From contig JAFTYJ010000058.1 in assembly GCA_017464745.1 (NCBI GenBank), forward strand, positions 1-47,027: a stretch of 47,027 nucleotides of DNA, given 5' to 3'. Position 1 is the first letter of the stretch. Each line of letters begins with the position of its first letter. This document shows positions 23,804 through 32,211 of this stretch, one piece after another. Under the pieces are notes generated by a model that worked only from the letters and a program-made list of their open reading frames with translations, had not been told where the DNA came from and searched no databases. The translations under genes were made by a program, and so were the position numbers. This DNA comes from Rikenellaceae bacterium (GTDB taxonomy: Bacteria > Bacteroidota > Bacteroidia > Bacteroidales > Rikenellaceae).

Positions 23804-24702
23804 AGGTTCTCGGGATATTCGCCGGCGGCAATCAGACCTTGCAGACGTTCAACCACGGCGGGGCGGTCGGCTTTGTAGGTTACGCCGAACCATTGCGACG
23901 AGGTGGTCAGAACTTTCAGTTTGGCAGTACCCTCGCCGATGAGTTTATTGACCATAGTGGGGATATAGAACTCCGATTTGAGGTTGGCCATATTCTCCGA
24001 AAGGAAGGTTTTGAAATACTCCTCCGAGTAGCCGAAGTAGTCGGGGGTGAAACCGAACATATTCATCGATACGGGAGCCTCGGGAGCCATCTCACACACC
24101 TTCCCGTTCTCGTCGGTGTATTGGATGCGGCCGTCGATACGCTCGATTGCGGTGCGCTCAACCATCGAAGTCAGGAAGCCCTCGGCATCAGCACCACACT
24201 CGCCACGCGATACGCTACCGTTCTCCGACAGAGTGTTTTGGATTTGGAAACCAACCATACAGTAACTTCCCGATTTGCCCTCCAACGAGCGCAGGTAGTC
24301 ACCGATTTGTTGGTACGAGTCTTTGCCATAGAAGTCGTCAGCGTTGATAACCGCAAAGGGAGTTTTGATTACGTCTTTGGCCATCAGCACTGCGTGGTTG
24401 GTACCCCAGGGTTTCTCACGGCCTTCGGGCACGCTGTAACCTTCGGGCAGGTAGTCCAACTCTTGGAACACAAAATCAACCTCGATACGGCCACCGAAGC
24501 GCTCGGGGGTAAACACCTCGCGGAACTCTTTCTCGAAGGCGTGGCGGATAACGAATACCACTTTGCCGAATCCTGCGCGGATAGCGTCATAAATCGAGTA
24601 GTCGATAATAGCCTCGCCCGAGGGACCGATACCGTCCATTTGTTTGAGCGAACCATAGCGGCTGCCCATACCGGCGGCCAATACAAGAAGTGTAGGTTTC
24701 AT
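23794..24702 (-). CDS. Sugar-phosphate nucleotidyltransferase
   Basis: A 302-residue NTP-transferase fold protein. The nucleotide-binding signature is LAAGMGSRYGSLKQMD (residues 8-23), followed by VINADDFYG with the metal-binding Asp. It most likely couples a hexose-1-phosphate to an NTP; the NDP-sugar made is not predictable, though coupling to galM hints at glucose or galactose. It is first in a two-gene operon with galM, with a TATATTTG box 47 nt upstream. Confidence 0.88.
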   Translation of the reverse strand: MKPTLLVLAAGMGSRYGSLKQMDGIGPSGEAIIDYSIYDAIRAGFGKVVFVIRHAFEKEFREVFTPERFGGRIEVDFVFQELDYLPEGYSVPEGREKPWGTNHAVLMAKDVIKTPFAVINADDFYGKDSYQQIGDYLRSLEGKSGSYCMVGFQIQNTLSENGSVSRGECGADAEGFLTSMVERTAIERIDGRIQYTDENGKVCEMAPEAPVSMNMFGFTPDYFGYSEEYFKTFLSENMANLKSEFYIPTMVNKLIGEGTAKLKVLTTSSQWFGVTYKADRPAVVERLQGLIAAGEYPENLWK

Positions 24703-24749
24703 AATAATTGTATTTTTTGTACGTTTAATGAATTGCTTGATTTATTTGG

Positions 24750-24757
24750 CAAATATA
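24750..24757 (-). promoter_or_regulatory. -7 box (TATATTTG) for the nucleotidyltransferase-galM operon
   Basis: Minus-strand TAnnTTTG match; a CAAA at 24774-24777 gives TTTG only 16 nt upstream, shorter than usual. Confidence 0.5.
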
Positions 24758-24796
24758 CTAAATTTTCGGAGTTCAAACAGGCAGTCAAAGCAAACT

Positions 24797-24828
24797 TTTG
24801 GTAAATAGCAATCAAATTGCTACCTTTG
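24797..24828 (+). promoter_or_regulatory. Promoter of LytM-like gene-dxr-rseP
   Basis: TTTG (24797-24800), 20 nt, then TACCTTTG (24821-24828). The -7 box ends 8 nt before the ATG at 24837, so the mRNA should be nearly leaderless. Confidence 0.75.
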
Positions 24829-24836
24829 TAGGGATT

Positions 24837-25733
24837 ATGGCAGATACTAAAAACATTTTTTCGAAGTTTTGGGTGGGCCTGACTGCTCGCCACAAAATAA
24901 GCATTGACCGCACCGACGACAATCCCGAGGCGTGGTTTGTGGTAATACGTCCGTGGCACATCATTATCGGCGGTGTTGCCCTTGTACTTTTGATGATGGC
25001 GCTGGCAATGGCTCTGGTGGCCTATACCCCCATTCTCGATATGATTCCGGGCAATCCGGGAGCCAAGTCGAGAGCACTGCTTATCGACAACATCGTGCGC
25101 CTTGATTCGTTGGAGCGCGAGATGAACAACCTGCTGGTGTATAGCGACAATATCTCGCTTATCGTCGATGGCAAAACCCCCATTGTGCGTAATGTCGAGA
25201 TGGTGGGCGACAGCATCGAGGTCAAGAGCAAACAGACTATTCCCGTGTCGGCTGCCGACTCTGCTTTGCGTGCCCAGATTGAGGGTACGGGTGAGTATAG
25301 CATTGCAGCCGCGGCGGCAGCCCGCAAAAATACCCGTGTGTCGCTCGAAATGTTGCCCCCTGTTCAGGGTGTGGTGACCTCGGGCTTCAACCCCAAGGAG
25401 GGTGCCTATGGCGTGCGACTCAAAGTCGAACCCTCGTCTACCGTGTCGGCAGTTAAGGACGGCACTATCGTAGCGGGATATTGGTCGCCCGACGACGGCT
25501 ATGTAATCACTATCCAACACTCCGATAACCTGTTGTCGACCTACAAACGCAACTCCACACTCCAAAAAACTGTGGGCGCTCACGTTCGTGCGGGCGAGGT
25601 TATTGCCACCGTGGGCGATAGCGACACTCCCGAAACCGACAAGGCCACAACCGAGGGTGCACCCATCGAGGTCGAACTCGAATTGTGGTATAAAGGAACC
25701 CCCATCGACCCCGAGGGATATATAGTTTTTTAA
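24837..25733 (+). CDS. Membrane-anchored degenerate LytM/M23-like protein
   Basis: A 298-residue protein with one membrane helix (about 41-63), a periplasmic linker and a C-terminal domain with M23 layout: SGFNPKEG, TVSAVKDGTIVAGY, GYVITIQHSDNLLSTYKR, VRAGEVIATVGDS, IDPEGYIVF. The zinc ligands of active M23 peptidases are not seen: the HxGxD position reads AYGVRL, the YxHL position reads YKRN, and HLHFE reads IEVELE. It is thus likely a non-hydrolytic regulator or scaffold, as EnvC/NlpD LytM domains are for amidases; that analogy is inference. First gene of an operon with dxr (13 nt) and rseP. Confidence 0.85.
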   Translation: MADTKNIFSKFWVGLTARHKISIDRTDDNPEAWFVVIRPWHIIIGGVALVLLMMALAMALVAYTPILDMIPGNPGAKSRALLIDNIVRLDSLEREMNNLLVYSDNISLIVDGKTPIVRNVEMVGDSIEVKSKQTIPVSAADSALRAQIEGTGEYSIAAAAAARKNTRVSLEMLPPVQGVVTSGFNPKEGAYGVRLKVEPSSTVSAVKDGTIVAGYWSPDDGYVITIQHSDNLLSTYKRNSTLQKTVGAHVRAGEVIATVGDSDTPETDKATTEGAPIEVELELWYKGTPIDPEGYIVF

Positions 25734-25746
25734 CCTTACGCTCACT

Positions 25747-26901
25747 ATGAAACAACGCATTGCACTGCTCGGCTCAACAGGCTCCATAGGTACCCAAACC
25801 CTCGATGTGGTGGGTCGCCACTCCGACCTGTTTGAGATTACCACACTCACGGCCCATAGCCGTTGGCAGACTCTTGCAGAGCAGGCCCGACAGTTCAACC
25901 CCGATAGTGTTGTGATTGCTGACGAGAGCCACTATACGGCCCTCTCCGAGGCGTTGGCAGATACCGATGTTAAGGTCTATGCAGGTGCTCGTGCAGTCGA
26001 ACAGGTTGCTGCGGCCGGCAATGTCGATGTTGTAGTCAATTCGTTGGTGGGCTATGCCGGACTTATGCCGTCGGTTGCGGCGTTGAAGGCGGGCAAAAAA
26101 CTTGCGCTGGCCAACAAGGAGAGCCTTGTGGTGGCGGGTGATATCGTAATGGGGCTTGTCGGCAGTGAGGGTAGCGCCCTTGTCCCGATTGATTCCGAAC
26201 ACTCGGCAATCTTCCAATGCCTTGCGGGCGAACACTCCCCCTTGCGACGCGTAATCATTACCGCTTCGGGTGGCTCGTTCCGCGATACCCCTATCGAGCA
26301 GTTGGAGAGTGTGACCGTCGAGCAGGCGCTGCGACACCCCAATTGGAATATGGGTGCCAAAATTACTATTGACTCTTCGACCCTGGTCAATAAGGCATTT
26401 GAGGTTATCGAGGCGCGATGGCTGTTTGACCTGCGTCCCGAACAGATTGATGTGCTGATTCACCCCCAATCCATTGTTCACTCGATGGTGGAGTTCGAGG
26501 ACGGTGCAATCAAAGCCCAACTTGGCACTCCCGATATGCGAGTTCCTATCCAATATGCGCTGTCGTTCCCCGCACGCCTCGAATTGGATGCTCCGTCGTT
26601 TGACTTTTTGGCACACCCCGAACTGACTTTCCGCGCTGTTGACCGAGTGAAGTATCCGGCGCTCGATTTGGCCTTCCGTTGCTTGCACGAGGGCGGTACT
26701 TCGGGCTGTATCTTTAATGCTGCCAACGAGGTCGCCGTGGCTGCATTCCTAAACCGTAAAATCGGCTATACCGACATCTATAAAACTATCGCCCACGCCT
26801 TTGAGTGCGTTCCCTTGGTGGTACATCCCACCCTCGACGACTACGCCGAGGTCAATTGTGAGGTGCGCCGCGTGGCCGAGCAATATATTCTTAAACGCTA
26901 A
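25747..26901 (+). CDS. dxr: 1-deoxy-D-xylulose 5-phosphate reductoisomerase
   Basis: Second enzyme of the MEP isoprenoid pathway: DXP to MEP with NADPH. The 384-residue protein has the NADPH motif LGSTGSIG (residues 8-15), LANKESLV, the metal-binding DSEHSA and ITASGGSF loops, and WNMGAKITIDSSTL. Length and order of motifs are canonical. It sits between the LytM-like gene and rseP. Isoprenoid output feeds the prenyltransferase at 37.3 kb. Confidence 0.97.
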   Translation: MKQRIALLGSTGSIGTQTLDVVGRHSDLFEITTLTAHSRWQTLAEQARQFNPDSVVIADESHYTALSEALADTDVKVYAGARAVEQVAAAGNVDVVVNSLVGYAGLMPSVAALKAGKKLALANKESLVVAGDIVMGLVGSEGSALVPIDSEHSAIFQCLAGEHSPLRRVIITASGGSFRDTPIEQLESVTVEQALRHPNWNMGAKITIDSSTLVNKAFEVIEARWLFDLRPEQIDVLIHPQSIVHSMVEFEDGAIKAQLGTPDMRVPIQYALSFPARLELDAPSFDFLAHPELTFRAVDRVKYPALDLAFRCLHEGGTSGCIFNAANEVAVAAFLNRKIGYTDIYKTIAHAFECVPLVVHPTLDDYAEVNCEVRRVAEQYILKR

Positions 26902-26920
26902 CAAACACACTGCATAATTT

Positions 26921-28237
26921 ATGGAAATTCTGATTAAAATTGCCCAACTCGTTGTGTGCCTTTCGCTGCTGGTGATTATCCACGAGTTCGGCCACTTTAT
27001 GTTTGCAAAACTTTTTAAGGTTCGTGTCGAGAAGTTTTATCTGTTCTTCGACCCGTGGTTCAAGTTGTTCAGTTTCAAACGTGGCGAAACCGAATATGGT
27101 GTGGGCTGGCTACCGCTGGGTGGCTATGTGTCGCTGTCGGGAATGATTGACGAGAGCAAGGGTACCGACTCGTTTGAAGCCGAGCCCCAACCCTGGGAGT
27201 TCCGCACCAAACCCGCGTGGCAACGACTGCTGATTATGGCAGGTGGCGTGATGATGAACATCGTGCTGGCTTGTTGTATATATATAGGTATGAGTTACGC
27301 TTGGGGTGACCGCTATTTCGACAATAAGGACCTGCAATGGGGTTATACCTTCAATGCGCTCGGTCACGAGATTGGTTTTGAGGATGGCGACCGTATTCTG
27401 TCGCTGGATGGTGAGCCCGTGGGTGATATTGCCAAGATTTATAGCACTATGGTTATCGAACAGGTCAAACGTGTTGAGGTGCTGCGTGGCCAGGATACTG
27501 TCGATGTGTTTATTCGCGCCGACTATACCTCGCAGTTGCTCAATTCGACCGACTTTATGATGCCCCGTATGCCTTTTGAGGTTGCCGAAGTATCGGCAGA
27601 GGGTGGTGCTGCGGCGGCAGGTATGCAGGCGGGAGACCGCGTAGTGGCGGTTGATGGCGTGGCTATGACCACTTCCGACCAGGTTAGCGCAACCATTGCC
27701 CAATCCAAAGGTGGAAATGTCGCTTTGGCTGTGATGCGTGGCGGAGTGTGCGATACCCTCAATGTTGCCGTCTCTTCGGAAGGTATGATTGGCGTCTATT
27801 TAAAACCTTTTGCGGAGTTTGTGCCCGTTCAGACTCGTGACTATACTTTCTGGCAGGCTATCCCCGCAGGATTGAAACGTACAGGCAAGGAACTCTCGTC
27901 GTATTGGAGCCAAATCGAGTTGATGTTCAAACCCAAGACCGAGGCCTACAAATCGCTGGGTAGTTTCATTGCTATTGGCAGTATCTTCCCTGAGCAGTGG
28001 GATTGGATGGCATTCTGGCGTATTGCGGCGCTGCTGAGTGTGGTGTTTGCTGTGATGAATGTGTTGCCTATCCCCGGACTCGATGGCGGTCATATGGTGT
28101 TTGTGCTGTGGGAGATGATTACGGGCCGCAAACCGAGCGACAAGGTGTTGGAGTATGCCCAAATGGTGGGTATGGTGCTGCTCGTTGCGTTGATGATTTT
28201 CGCCTTTGGTAACGATATCCGCAGATTTATTCTCTAA
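26921..28237 (+). CDS. rseP: RIP metalloprotease RseP (site-2 protease)
   Basis: Intramembrane zinc protease of the site-2 family, acting on membrane-bound regulators or signal peptide remnants. The 438-residue protein has HEFGH (21-25) in the first membrane helix, periplasmic PDZ domains (around LGHEIGFEDGDRIL and AAAGMQAGDRVV), and the second zinc-site motif PGLDGGH in a C-terminal helix, followed by two more hydrophobic stretches. Last gene of the LytM-like-dxr-rseP operon, followed by a terminator. Confidence 0.96.
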   Translation: MEILIKIAQLVVCLSLLVIIHEFGHFMFAKLFKVRVEKFYLFFDPWFKLFSFKRGETEYGVGWLPLGGYVSLSGMIDESKGTDSFEAEPQPWEFRTKPAWQRLLIMAGGVMMNIVLACCIYIGMSYAWGDRYFDNKDLQWGYTFNALGHEIGFEDGDRILSLDGEPVGDIAKIYSTMVIEQVKRVEVLRGQDTVDVFIRADYTSQLLNSTDFMMPRMPFEVAEVSAEGGAAAAGMQAGDRVVAVDGVAMTTSDQVSATIAQSKGGNVALAVMRGGVCDTLNVAVSSEGMIGVYLKPFAEFVPVQTRDYTFWQAIPAGLKRTGKELSSYWSQIELMFKPKTEAYKSLGSFIAIGSIFPEQWDWMAFWRIAALLSVVFAVMNVLPIPGLDGGHMVFVLWEMITGRKPSDKVLEYAQMVGMVLLVALMIFAFGNDIRRFIL

Positions 28238-28267
28238 CGTGTGGCGAGCACAGAGAGATTTTGGCGG

Positions 28268-28298
28268 GGGTGTCACGGTTGTGACGCCCTCGTTTTTT
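28268..28298 (+). terminator. Intrinsic terminator of the rseP operon
   Basis: GGGTGTCAC (28268-28276) pairs with GTGACGCCC (28281-28289) with one G-U pair, then T-run 28293-28298. Confidence 0.8.
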
Positions 28299-28356
28299 AT
28301 TCGGACTTCGGAGGGCACTGATGCGCGATAGTTCACTCACAAGCGCAACGGGCACA

Positions 28357-28387
28357 ACAAAAAAGCCGCAGAACATTGTTCTGCGGC
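28357..28387 (-). terminator. Intrinsic terminator of tRNA-Pro
   Basis: GCCGCAGAAC (28365-28374) pairs with 28378-28387 around a 3-nt loop; the minus-strand U-run corresponds to A-rich 28357-28364. It starts 13 nt after the tRNA 3' end. Confidence 0.85.
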
Positions 28388-28399
28388 CTGCTCAACTTG

Positions 28400-28474
28400 T
28401 CGGGGTGACTGGATTCGAACCAGCGACAACACGCCCCCCAGACGTGTACTCTAACCGGGCTGAGCTACACCCCG
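28400..28474 (-). tRNA. tRNA-Pro (anticodon GGG)
   Basis: Minus-strand cloverleaf of 75 nt: acceptor CGGGGTG/CACCCCG, D-arm GCTC/GAGT with one wobble, anticodon stem CACGT/GCGTG with loop CTGGGGG (anticodon GGG), T-arm CTGG/CCAG with TTCGAAT, discriminator A. CCA not encoded. The 374-nt gap between rseP and the next gene holds this tRNA, the two terminators and two promoters. Confidence 0.93.
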
Positions 28475-28513
28475 ATGGTGTCACCTGTGTGGTAACTTCC
28501 ACGTTTCGGAGTG

Positions 28514-28521
28514 CAAATATA
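28514..28521 (-). promoter_or_regulatory. -7 box (TATATTTG) for tRNA-Pro
   Basis: Minus-strand TAnnTTTG match 39 nt before the mature tRNA 5' end. Confidence 0.6.
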
Positions 28522-28559
28522 GCGCTTATTTTTAAATTCCATACATTTTTGACAATTTT

Positions 28560-28591
28560 TTTGTATTTTTTTTGACCTTTCCCTAACTTTG
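28560..28591 (+). promoter_or_regulatory. Promoter of the ABC importer operon
   Basis: TTTG (28560-28563), 20 nt, then TAACTTTG (28584-28591), 20 nt before the ATG at 28612. No riboswitch fits into the short leader. Confidence 0.7.
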
Positions 28592-28611
28592 TATCTTCCA
28601 AGACCGACAAA

Positions 28612-29685
28612 ATGAACCTTTTTAGGACGATTTTCATACTTTTCTCACTCCTTTCGGCCGTCGCTTGCCAACCCACAGCAGAGCCATTGCGCGACCTGCA
28701 AACGGTATATGCTCCGCGTTATGCCCAAGGTTTTAGCGTTGTGACCGATGGTAGGGATACGATTTTGAGGGTGACCAACCCGTTCCAAGGACAAGGCGAG
28801 AGCGCCGAGGAGTTGGTACTCGACCGTCCGATATGGCGTGTGGTGTGTATGTCGTCGAGCCACGTTGCAATGCTCGACCGCCTGAATGCCACTGACCGCG
28901 TGGTGGGAGTGTCGGGATTGAGATTCGTTTCGACCCCCAATATCGACCGCTCTATGGTGTGTGATGTGGGTTATGACTCCAATCTGAATTACGAACTTAT
29001 TGCTGCATTGCGCCCCGATGTGGTGCTGCTCTATGGCATTACGGGCGAGAACTCCACGGTGAGTGCCAAACTCGACGAACTCGGACTACGATACATCTAC
29101 CTGGGCGAACACGTCGAGGTGACCCCTCTGGCCAAGAGTGAGTGGCTGGTGGCGTTTGGTTATATGTGTGGTTTGTCCCAACGTGCTGTGGCGGAGTTTG
29201 ATTCCATTGCCGTGCGATATGAGTCTTTGTGCGAGCGAGTGGCCGAGTGTAATACCCGCCCGAGTGTGATGCTCAATGCTCCCTATCGTGATGTGTGGTA
29301 TGTGCCGAGCGACGATAGTTATATGGTGTCGCTGGTAGCCGATGCGGGAGGACGCTATGTGTGTGCAGGCGATTCGTCGCATATGAGCCGTCCCATAGAC
29401 CTCGAAACAGCCTATGCCGCAGTGTCGCAGGCCGATGTGTGGCTCAATACCAACCAAATAACCTCGCTTGACGAATTGCGACGCTCCAATCCGAGATTTG
29501 CCGATACCCCCGCAGTGCGCTGTGGCAGGGTGTTTAATAATGTAGCGCGACAAAACGAGGCCGGGGGCAGTGACTTTTGGGAGTCGGGCGTGGTGAATGC
29601 CGATGTCGTGTTGCGCGATATGGTCGAAATACTCCACCCCGAAGTGCTGAATCATAATCTATATTACTACATTCAACTCAGATGA
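28612..29685 (+). CDS. ABC transporter substrate-binding lipoprotein (BtuF/FecB type)
   Basis: A 357-residue periplasmic binding protein with a lipoprotein signal (SAVAC, lipid Cys19). It has the class III fold: an N-lobe IWRVVCMSSSHVAMLDRL, VVGVSGL, then LRPDVVLLYG and LGLRYIYLGE, a long linking helix, and a C-lobe with LVADAGGRYV and ADVWLNTNQI. The family carries ferric siderophores, heme or cobalamin; the ligand cannot be decided here. Its stop codon overlaps the permease start (ATGA), so the genes are coupled. Confidence 0.9.
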   Translation: MNLFRTIFILFSLLSAVACQPTAEPLRDLQTVYAPRYAQGFSVVTDGRDTILRVTNPFQGQGESAEELVLDRPIWRVVCMSSSHVAMLDRLNATDRVVGVSGLRFVSTPNIDRSMVCDVGYDSNLNYELIAALRPDVVLLYGITGENSTVSAKLDELGLRYIYLGEHVEVTPLAKSEWLVAFGYMCGLSQRAVAEFDSIAVRYESLCERVAECNTRPSVMLNAPYRDVWYVPSDDSYMVSLVADAGGRYVCAGDSSHMSRPIDLETAYAAVSQADVWLNTNQITSLDELRRSNPRFADTPAVRCGRVFNNVARQNEAGGSDFWESGVVNADVVLRDMVEILHPEVLNHNLYYYIQLR

Positions 29686-30689
29686 AAACTCGACACTATA
29701 TATTCTTTGGTGTGACTGCTGTGGCGGTGGTTGTGCTCTTGATGTGCGACCTGCTGCTCGGTGCTACCACAATCTCGCCCTCGGAGGTGTGGCGTGCCCT
29801 GTGGGAGGGTGGCGACGCTGATGTGGCTGTTATTGTGCGAAGGTTCCGATTGCCTAAGGCTGTGGTTGCGGCTCTGTGTGGTGCGGCATTGGGCGCAAGC
29901 GGTTTGCAGATGCAGACCCTGTTCCGAAATCCGTTGGCAGGCCCCTATGTGTTGGGTATAAGTTCGGGCGCAAGTCTGGGAGTGGCACTCTTTGTTATGG
30001 GCGCACCACTCTTGGGCGCGGGTAGTGTGGCGTTCAGCCTTGGTATGGTGGGCGCGGCGTGGATAGGCGCAGCGCTGATTTTTATGCTCATTGTGAGTGT
30101 CAGCCGAAGGGTCAAGGATATTATGACGGTGCTGATACTCGGTGTGATGTTTGGCAGTGTGGCGAGTGCCGTGGTCGAGATACTCCAATACTTTGCCTCC
30201 GAGAGTTCGGTCAAAAGTTATGTGGTGTGGACTATGGGAAGTCTGGGAAATGTCACAACCACCCAACTCGGAATTATGGCTCCCGTGATTGTGGCGGGAC
30301 TTGTGGTGGCCGTGGCAACCATTAAACCGCTCAACGCTTTGATGCTGGGCGAACAATATGCCGCAACTATGGGTATCAACGTGCGCCTCGGACGTATGGC
30401 TGTGCTCGTTTCGACCACCTTGTTGGCAGGCACGGTGACCGCCTTCTGTGGCCCTATCGGATTCTTGGGACTGGCTGTTCCTCACGTTGTGCGTATGGCA
30501 ACGGGTGAGGCCGACCACCGAGTGCTGATGCCGGGTGTGATTTTGACAGGTGCGGCTGTGATGTTGCTGTGCGATGTGGTGTCGCGACTGCCGCTCAGCG
30601 AGATTACCCTGCCTATCAATACCGTAACGGCACTGCTGGGAATACCTATTATTATAGTGGTGATAATCAAGGGACGAAATCTGTTTTAG
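29682..30689 (+). CDS. FecCD-family ABC transporter permease
   Basis: Inner-membrane permease of 335 residues with about ten hydrophobic helices. Family signatures are FRLPKAVVAALCGAALG near the N-terminus, RNPLAGPYVLGISSGA, and the ATPase-contact loop ending GPIGFLGLAVPHVVR. It forms a homodimer and imports a siderophore-, heme- or cobalamin-like ligand. Overlaps the binding-protein gene by 4 nt and precedes the ATPase by 3 nt. Confidence 0.95.
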   Translation: MKTRHYIFFGVTAVAVVVLLMCDLLLGATTISPSEVWRALWEGGDADVAVIVRRFRLPKAVVAALCGAALGASGLQMQTLFRNPLAGPYVLGISSGASLGVALFVMGAPLLGAGSVAFSLGMVGAAWIGAALIFMLIVSVSRRVKDIMTVLILGVMFGSVASAVVEILQYFASESSVKSYVVWTMGSLGNVTTTQLGIMAPVIVAGLVVAVATIKPLNALMLGEQYAATMGINVRLGRMAVLVSTTLLAGTVTAFCGPIGFLGLAVPHVVRMATGEADHRVLMPGVILTGAAVMLLCDVVSRLPLSEITLPINTVTALLGIPIIIVVIIKGRNLF

Positions 30690-30692
30690 ACG

Positions 30693-31460
30693 ATGACACA
30701 ACACTCTGTCATACAACTCGAAAACGTTAGTGTGGGCTACGGCCCACGCCAACTTCTGACAGCCGATGCCGCAATCCTCCGAGGCGAACTGTGTGCCCTC
30801 ATCGGACGTAACGGTACGGGTAAAAGTTCGCTGCTCCGAATGATTGCCGGCATAACCCCTGCTACCGAAGGACGAATCGCAATTGAGGGGGTGGATCTTG
30901 CGGGATTGTCGCCTCGCCGATTGGCCTCTTTGGTGTCGTTTGTTTCGACCGAGCGCATATCGGTTACCAACCTGCGTGTCAGGGATGTGGTGGCGCTGGG
31001 ACGCACTCCTTATACCAATTGGTTTGGCTCGCTGACATCGGCCGACCACGCCATTGTCGATGAGGCTATGGCTCGTTTGGGTGTCGAACATTTTGCCGAC
31101 AAACGTGTCAGCACACTGAGCGACGGTGAGAATGCACGCGTGATGATAGCCCGTGCCCTGGCCCAGCAGACACCCGTTATTCTGCTTGACGAACCTACCG
31201 CATTCCTTGATATTGCGGGCAAATATGAGTTGTGCGAGATATTGTCGGGTCTGTGTCGTGACGGCAAAACAATCCTCTTCTCGTCGCACGACCTCTCGAC
31301 GGTGTGGAACGTAGGTTGCTCCGTAGCGCTTATCTACAACGGTGCACTCCACCACGGAAACGCCACCGAGATGAAATCTTCGCCCGTGCTGACCGAATTT
31401 TTCCGAAATTCGGGCTTCCGTATGGACTTTTCGACGGGAGTGTTGCATCGAATCGAATAA
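30693..31460 (+). CDS. ABC transporter ATP-binding protein (FecE/BtuD type)
   Basis: A 255-residue ATPase with Walker A IGRNGTGKSS (37-46), signature LSDGENARVMIARAL, Walker B VILLDEPTAFLD and switch His in LFSSHDLS. The signature has LSDGE instead of the usual LSGGE/Q, as is common in this subgroup. Third gene of the importer; no outer-membrane receptor or TonB gene is nearby. Confidence 0.94.
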   Translation: MTQHSVIQLENVSVGYGPRQLLTADAAILRGELCALIGRNGTGKSSLLRMIAGITPATEGRIAIEGVDLAGLSPRRLASLVSFVSTERISVTNLRVRDVVALGRTPYTNWFGSLTSADHAIVDEAMARLGVEHFADKRVSTLSDGENARVMIARALAQQTPVILLDEPTAFLDIAGKYELCEILSGLCRDGKTILFSSHDLSTVWNVGCSVALIYNGALHHGNATEMKSSPVLTEFFRNSGFRMDFSTGVLHRIE

Positions 31461-31475
31461 AATTTTGTCACAAAT

Positions 31476-31506
31476 TTTGCTATAATAAAAACTTTGTCTA
31501 TATTTG
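31476..31506 (+). promoter_or_regulatory. Promoter of tRNA-Glu-rpsT-tRNA-His
   Basis: TTTG (31476-31479), 19 nt, then TATATTTG (31499-31506), 19 nt before tRNA-Glu. Confidence 0.75.
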
Positions 31507-31525
31507 CACCCACAAAAAGGGGAAT

Positions 31526-31597
31526 GGCCCATTCGTCTATCGGTTAGGACGCAAGATTTTCATTCTTGAAAGAGGAGTTCGATTCTCCTATGGGCTA
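31526..31597 (+). tRNA. tRNA-Glu (anticodon TTC)
   Basis: Cloverleaf of 72 nt: acceptor GGCCCAT/ATGGGCT with a terminal G-U pair, anticodon stem CAAGA/TCTTG with loop TTTTCAT (anticodon TTC), T-arm AGGAG/CTCCT with TTCGATT, discriminator A. CCA is not encoded. Confidence 0.95.
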
Positions 31598-31641
31598 CAA
31601 GTTAAATAAGTAAAAATTAAAAACATAACTCAGAAAAGACT

Positions 31642-31893
31642 ATGGCAAACCATAAATCGTCGGAGAAGAGAATTCGTCAAACTGCAACCAAAAAACTGCG
31701 CAACCGCTACTCGCACAAAAGCGCTCGTACTGCTGTGAAAGCACTGCGTAACACCAGCGACAAAGCAGCCGCAGAGAAAATGCTGCCCAAAGTGGCTTCG
31801 ATGTTGGATAAACTCGCAAAGAAAAACATTATCCACAAAAACAAAGCCGGTAACCTGAAAAGCAGCCTGACCCTGCACGTTAACGCTCTCTAA
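31642..31893 (+). CDS. rpsT: 30S ribosomal protein S20
   Basis: An 83-residue, lysine/arginine-rich, all-helical protein with the typical start [13 protein letters not shown] and end [10 protein letters not shown]. It binds 16S rRNA early in assembly of the small subunit. It lies between tRNA-Glu and tRNA-His and is probably transcribed with them. Confidence 0.97.
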   Translation: MANHKSSEKRIRQTATKKLRNRYSHKSARTAVKALRNTSDKAAAEKMLPKVASMLDKLAKKNIIHKNKAGNLKSSLTLHVNAL

Positions 31894-31942
31894 TCCCAAG
31901 AAAGCACGGTAAAGTGTTTCCGCCTGAGAGAAACACACAAAT

Positions 31943-32019
31943 GGTGGTTGTAGCTCAGTTGGCAGAGCATCGGATTGTGGTTCCGAGTGTCGTGGGTTCG
32001 AGCCCCATCATCCACCCCA
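31943..32019 (+). tRNA. tRNA-His (anticodon GTG)
   Basis: Encoded G-1 at 31943 pairs with C73 at 32016, and CCA is encoded (32017-32019), unlike the other tRNAs here. Anticodon stem TCGGA/TCCGA with loop TTGTGGT gives anticodon GTG. T-arm TGGG/CCCA. The acceptor has a T5-T68 mismatch. A copy of its 3' end lies 216 bp downstream. Confidence 0.93.
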
Positions 32020-32096
32020 ACGCAGAAGCGAGGTTTTTACCTCGCTTCTCTTTTTTTTGTGTAGGTGTTCCTTGCCTGCAAGTAGTCAGTAACACC
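31996..32096 (+). repeat. Direct repeat copy A: tRNA-His 3' end plus terminator
   Basis: 101 bp, from the T-loop of tRNA-His through its terminator to GTCAGTAACACC. It is repeated at 32212-32311 with only a handful of differences. The interval 32097-32211 between the copies has no coding signal that I trust. Confidence 0.9.
32024..32058 (+). terminator. Intrinsic terminator of tRNA-His
   Basis: AGAAGCGAGGT (32024-32034) pairs with ACCTCGCTTCT (32039-32049), then a T-run (32051-32058). Confidence 0.9.
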
Positions 32097-32211
32097 TCCC
32101 AAAAAAGTCACGCCTTCGGCGCTCTGCTTTGTGTTGCGCGATGGTGCGTTGTGTGTGGGTTGCGAGGATAAGGGGGATTTATTTTATAGGTATCCTCACG
32201 ACGGCGTTGCC

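Noticed and set aside
24699..25898. Long minus-strand open frame opposite the LytM-like gene
   Set aside because: It covers the promoter regions of both flanking genes and has no recognisable domain; the plus-strand gene has promoter, operon context and fold.
28475..28611. Cobalamin riboswitch ahead of the ABC importer
   Set aside because: The leader between the promoter and ATG is only about 15 nt, and no B12-box-like sequence was seen. The ligand is therefore left open.
28321..28676. Short open frames over tRNA-Pro on both strands
   Set aside because: They overlap a well-formed tRNA, its terminator and two promoters.
29673..31532. Open frame of over 600 codons on the minus strand opposite the ABC importer genes
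   Set aside because: It lies wholly antisense to three clear, coupled genes, is rich in His, Arg and Gln without any domain, and has no promoter or start context. It is a by-product of codon bias.
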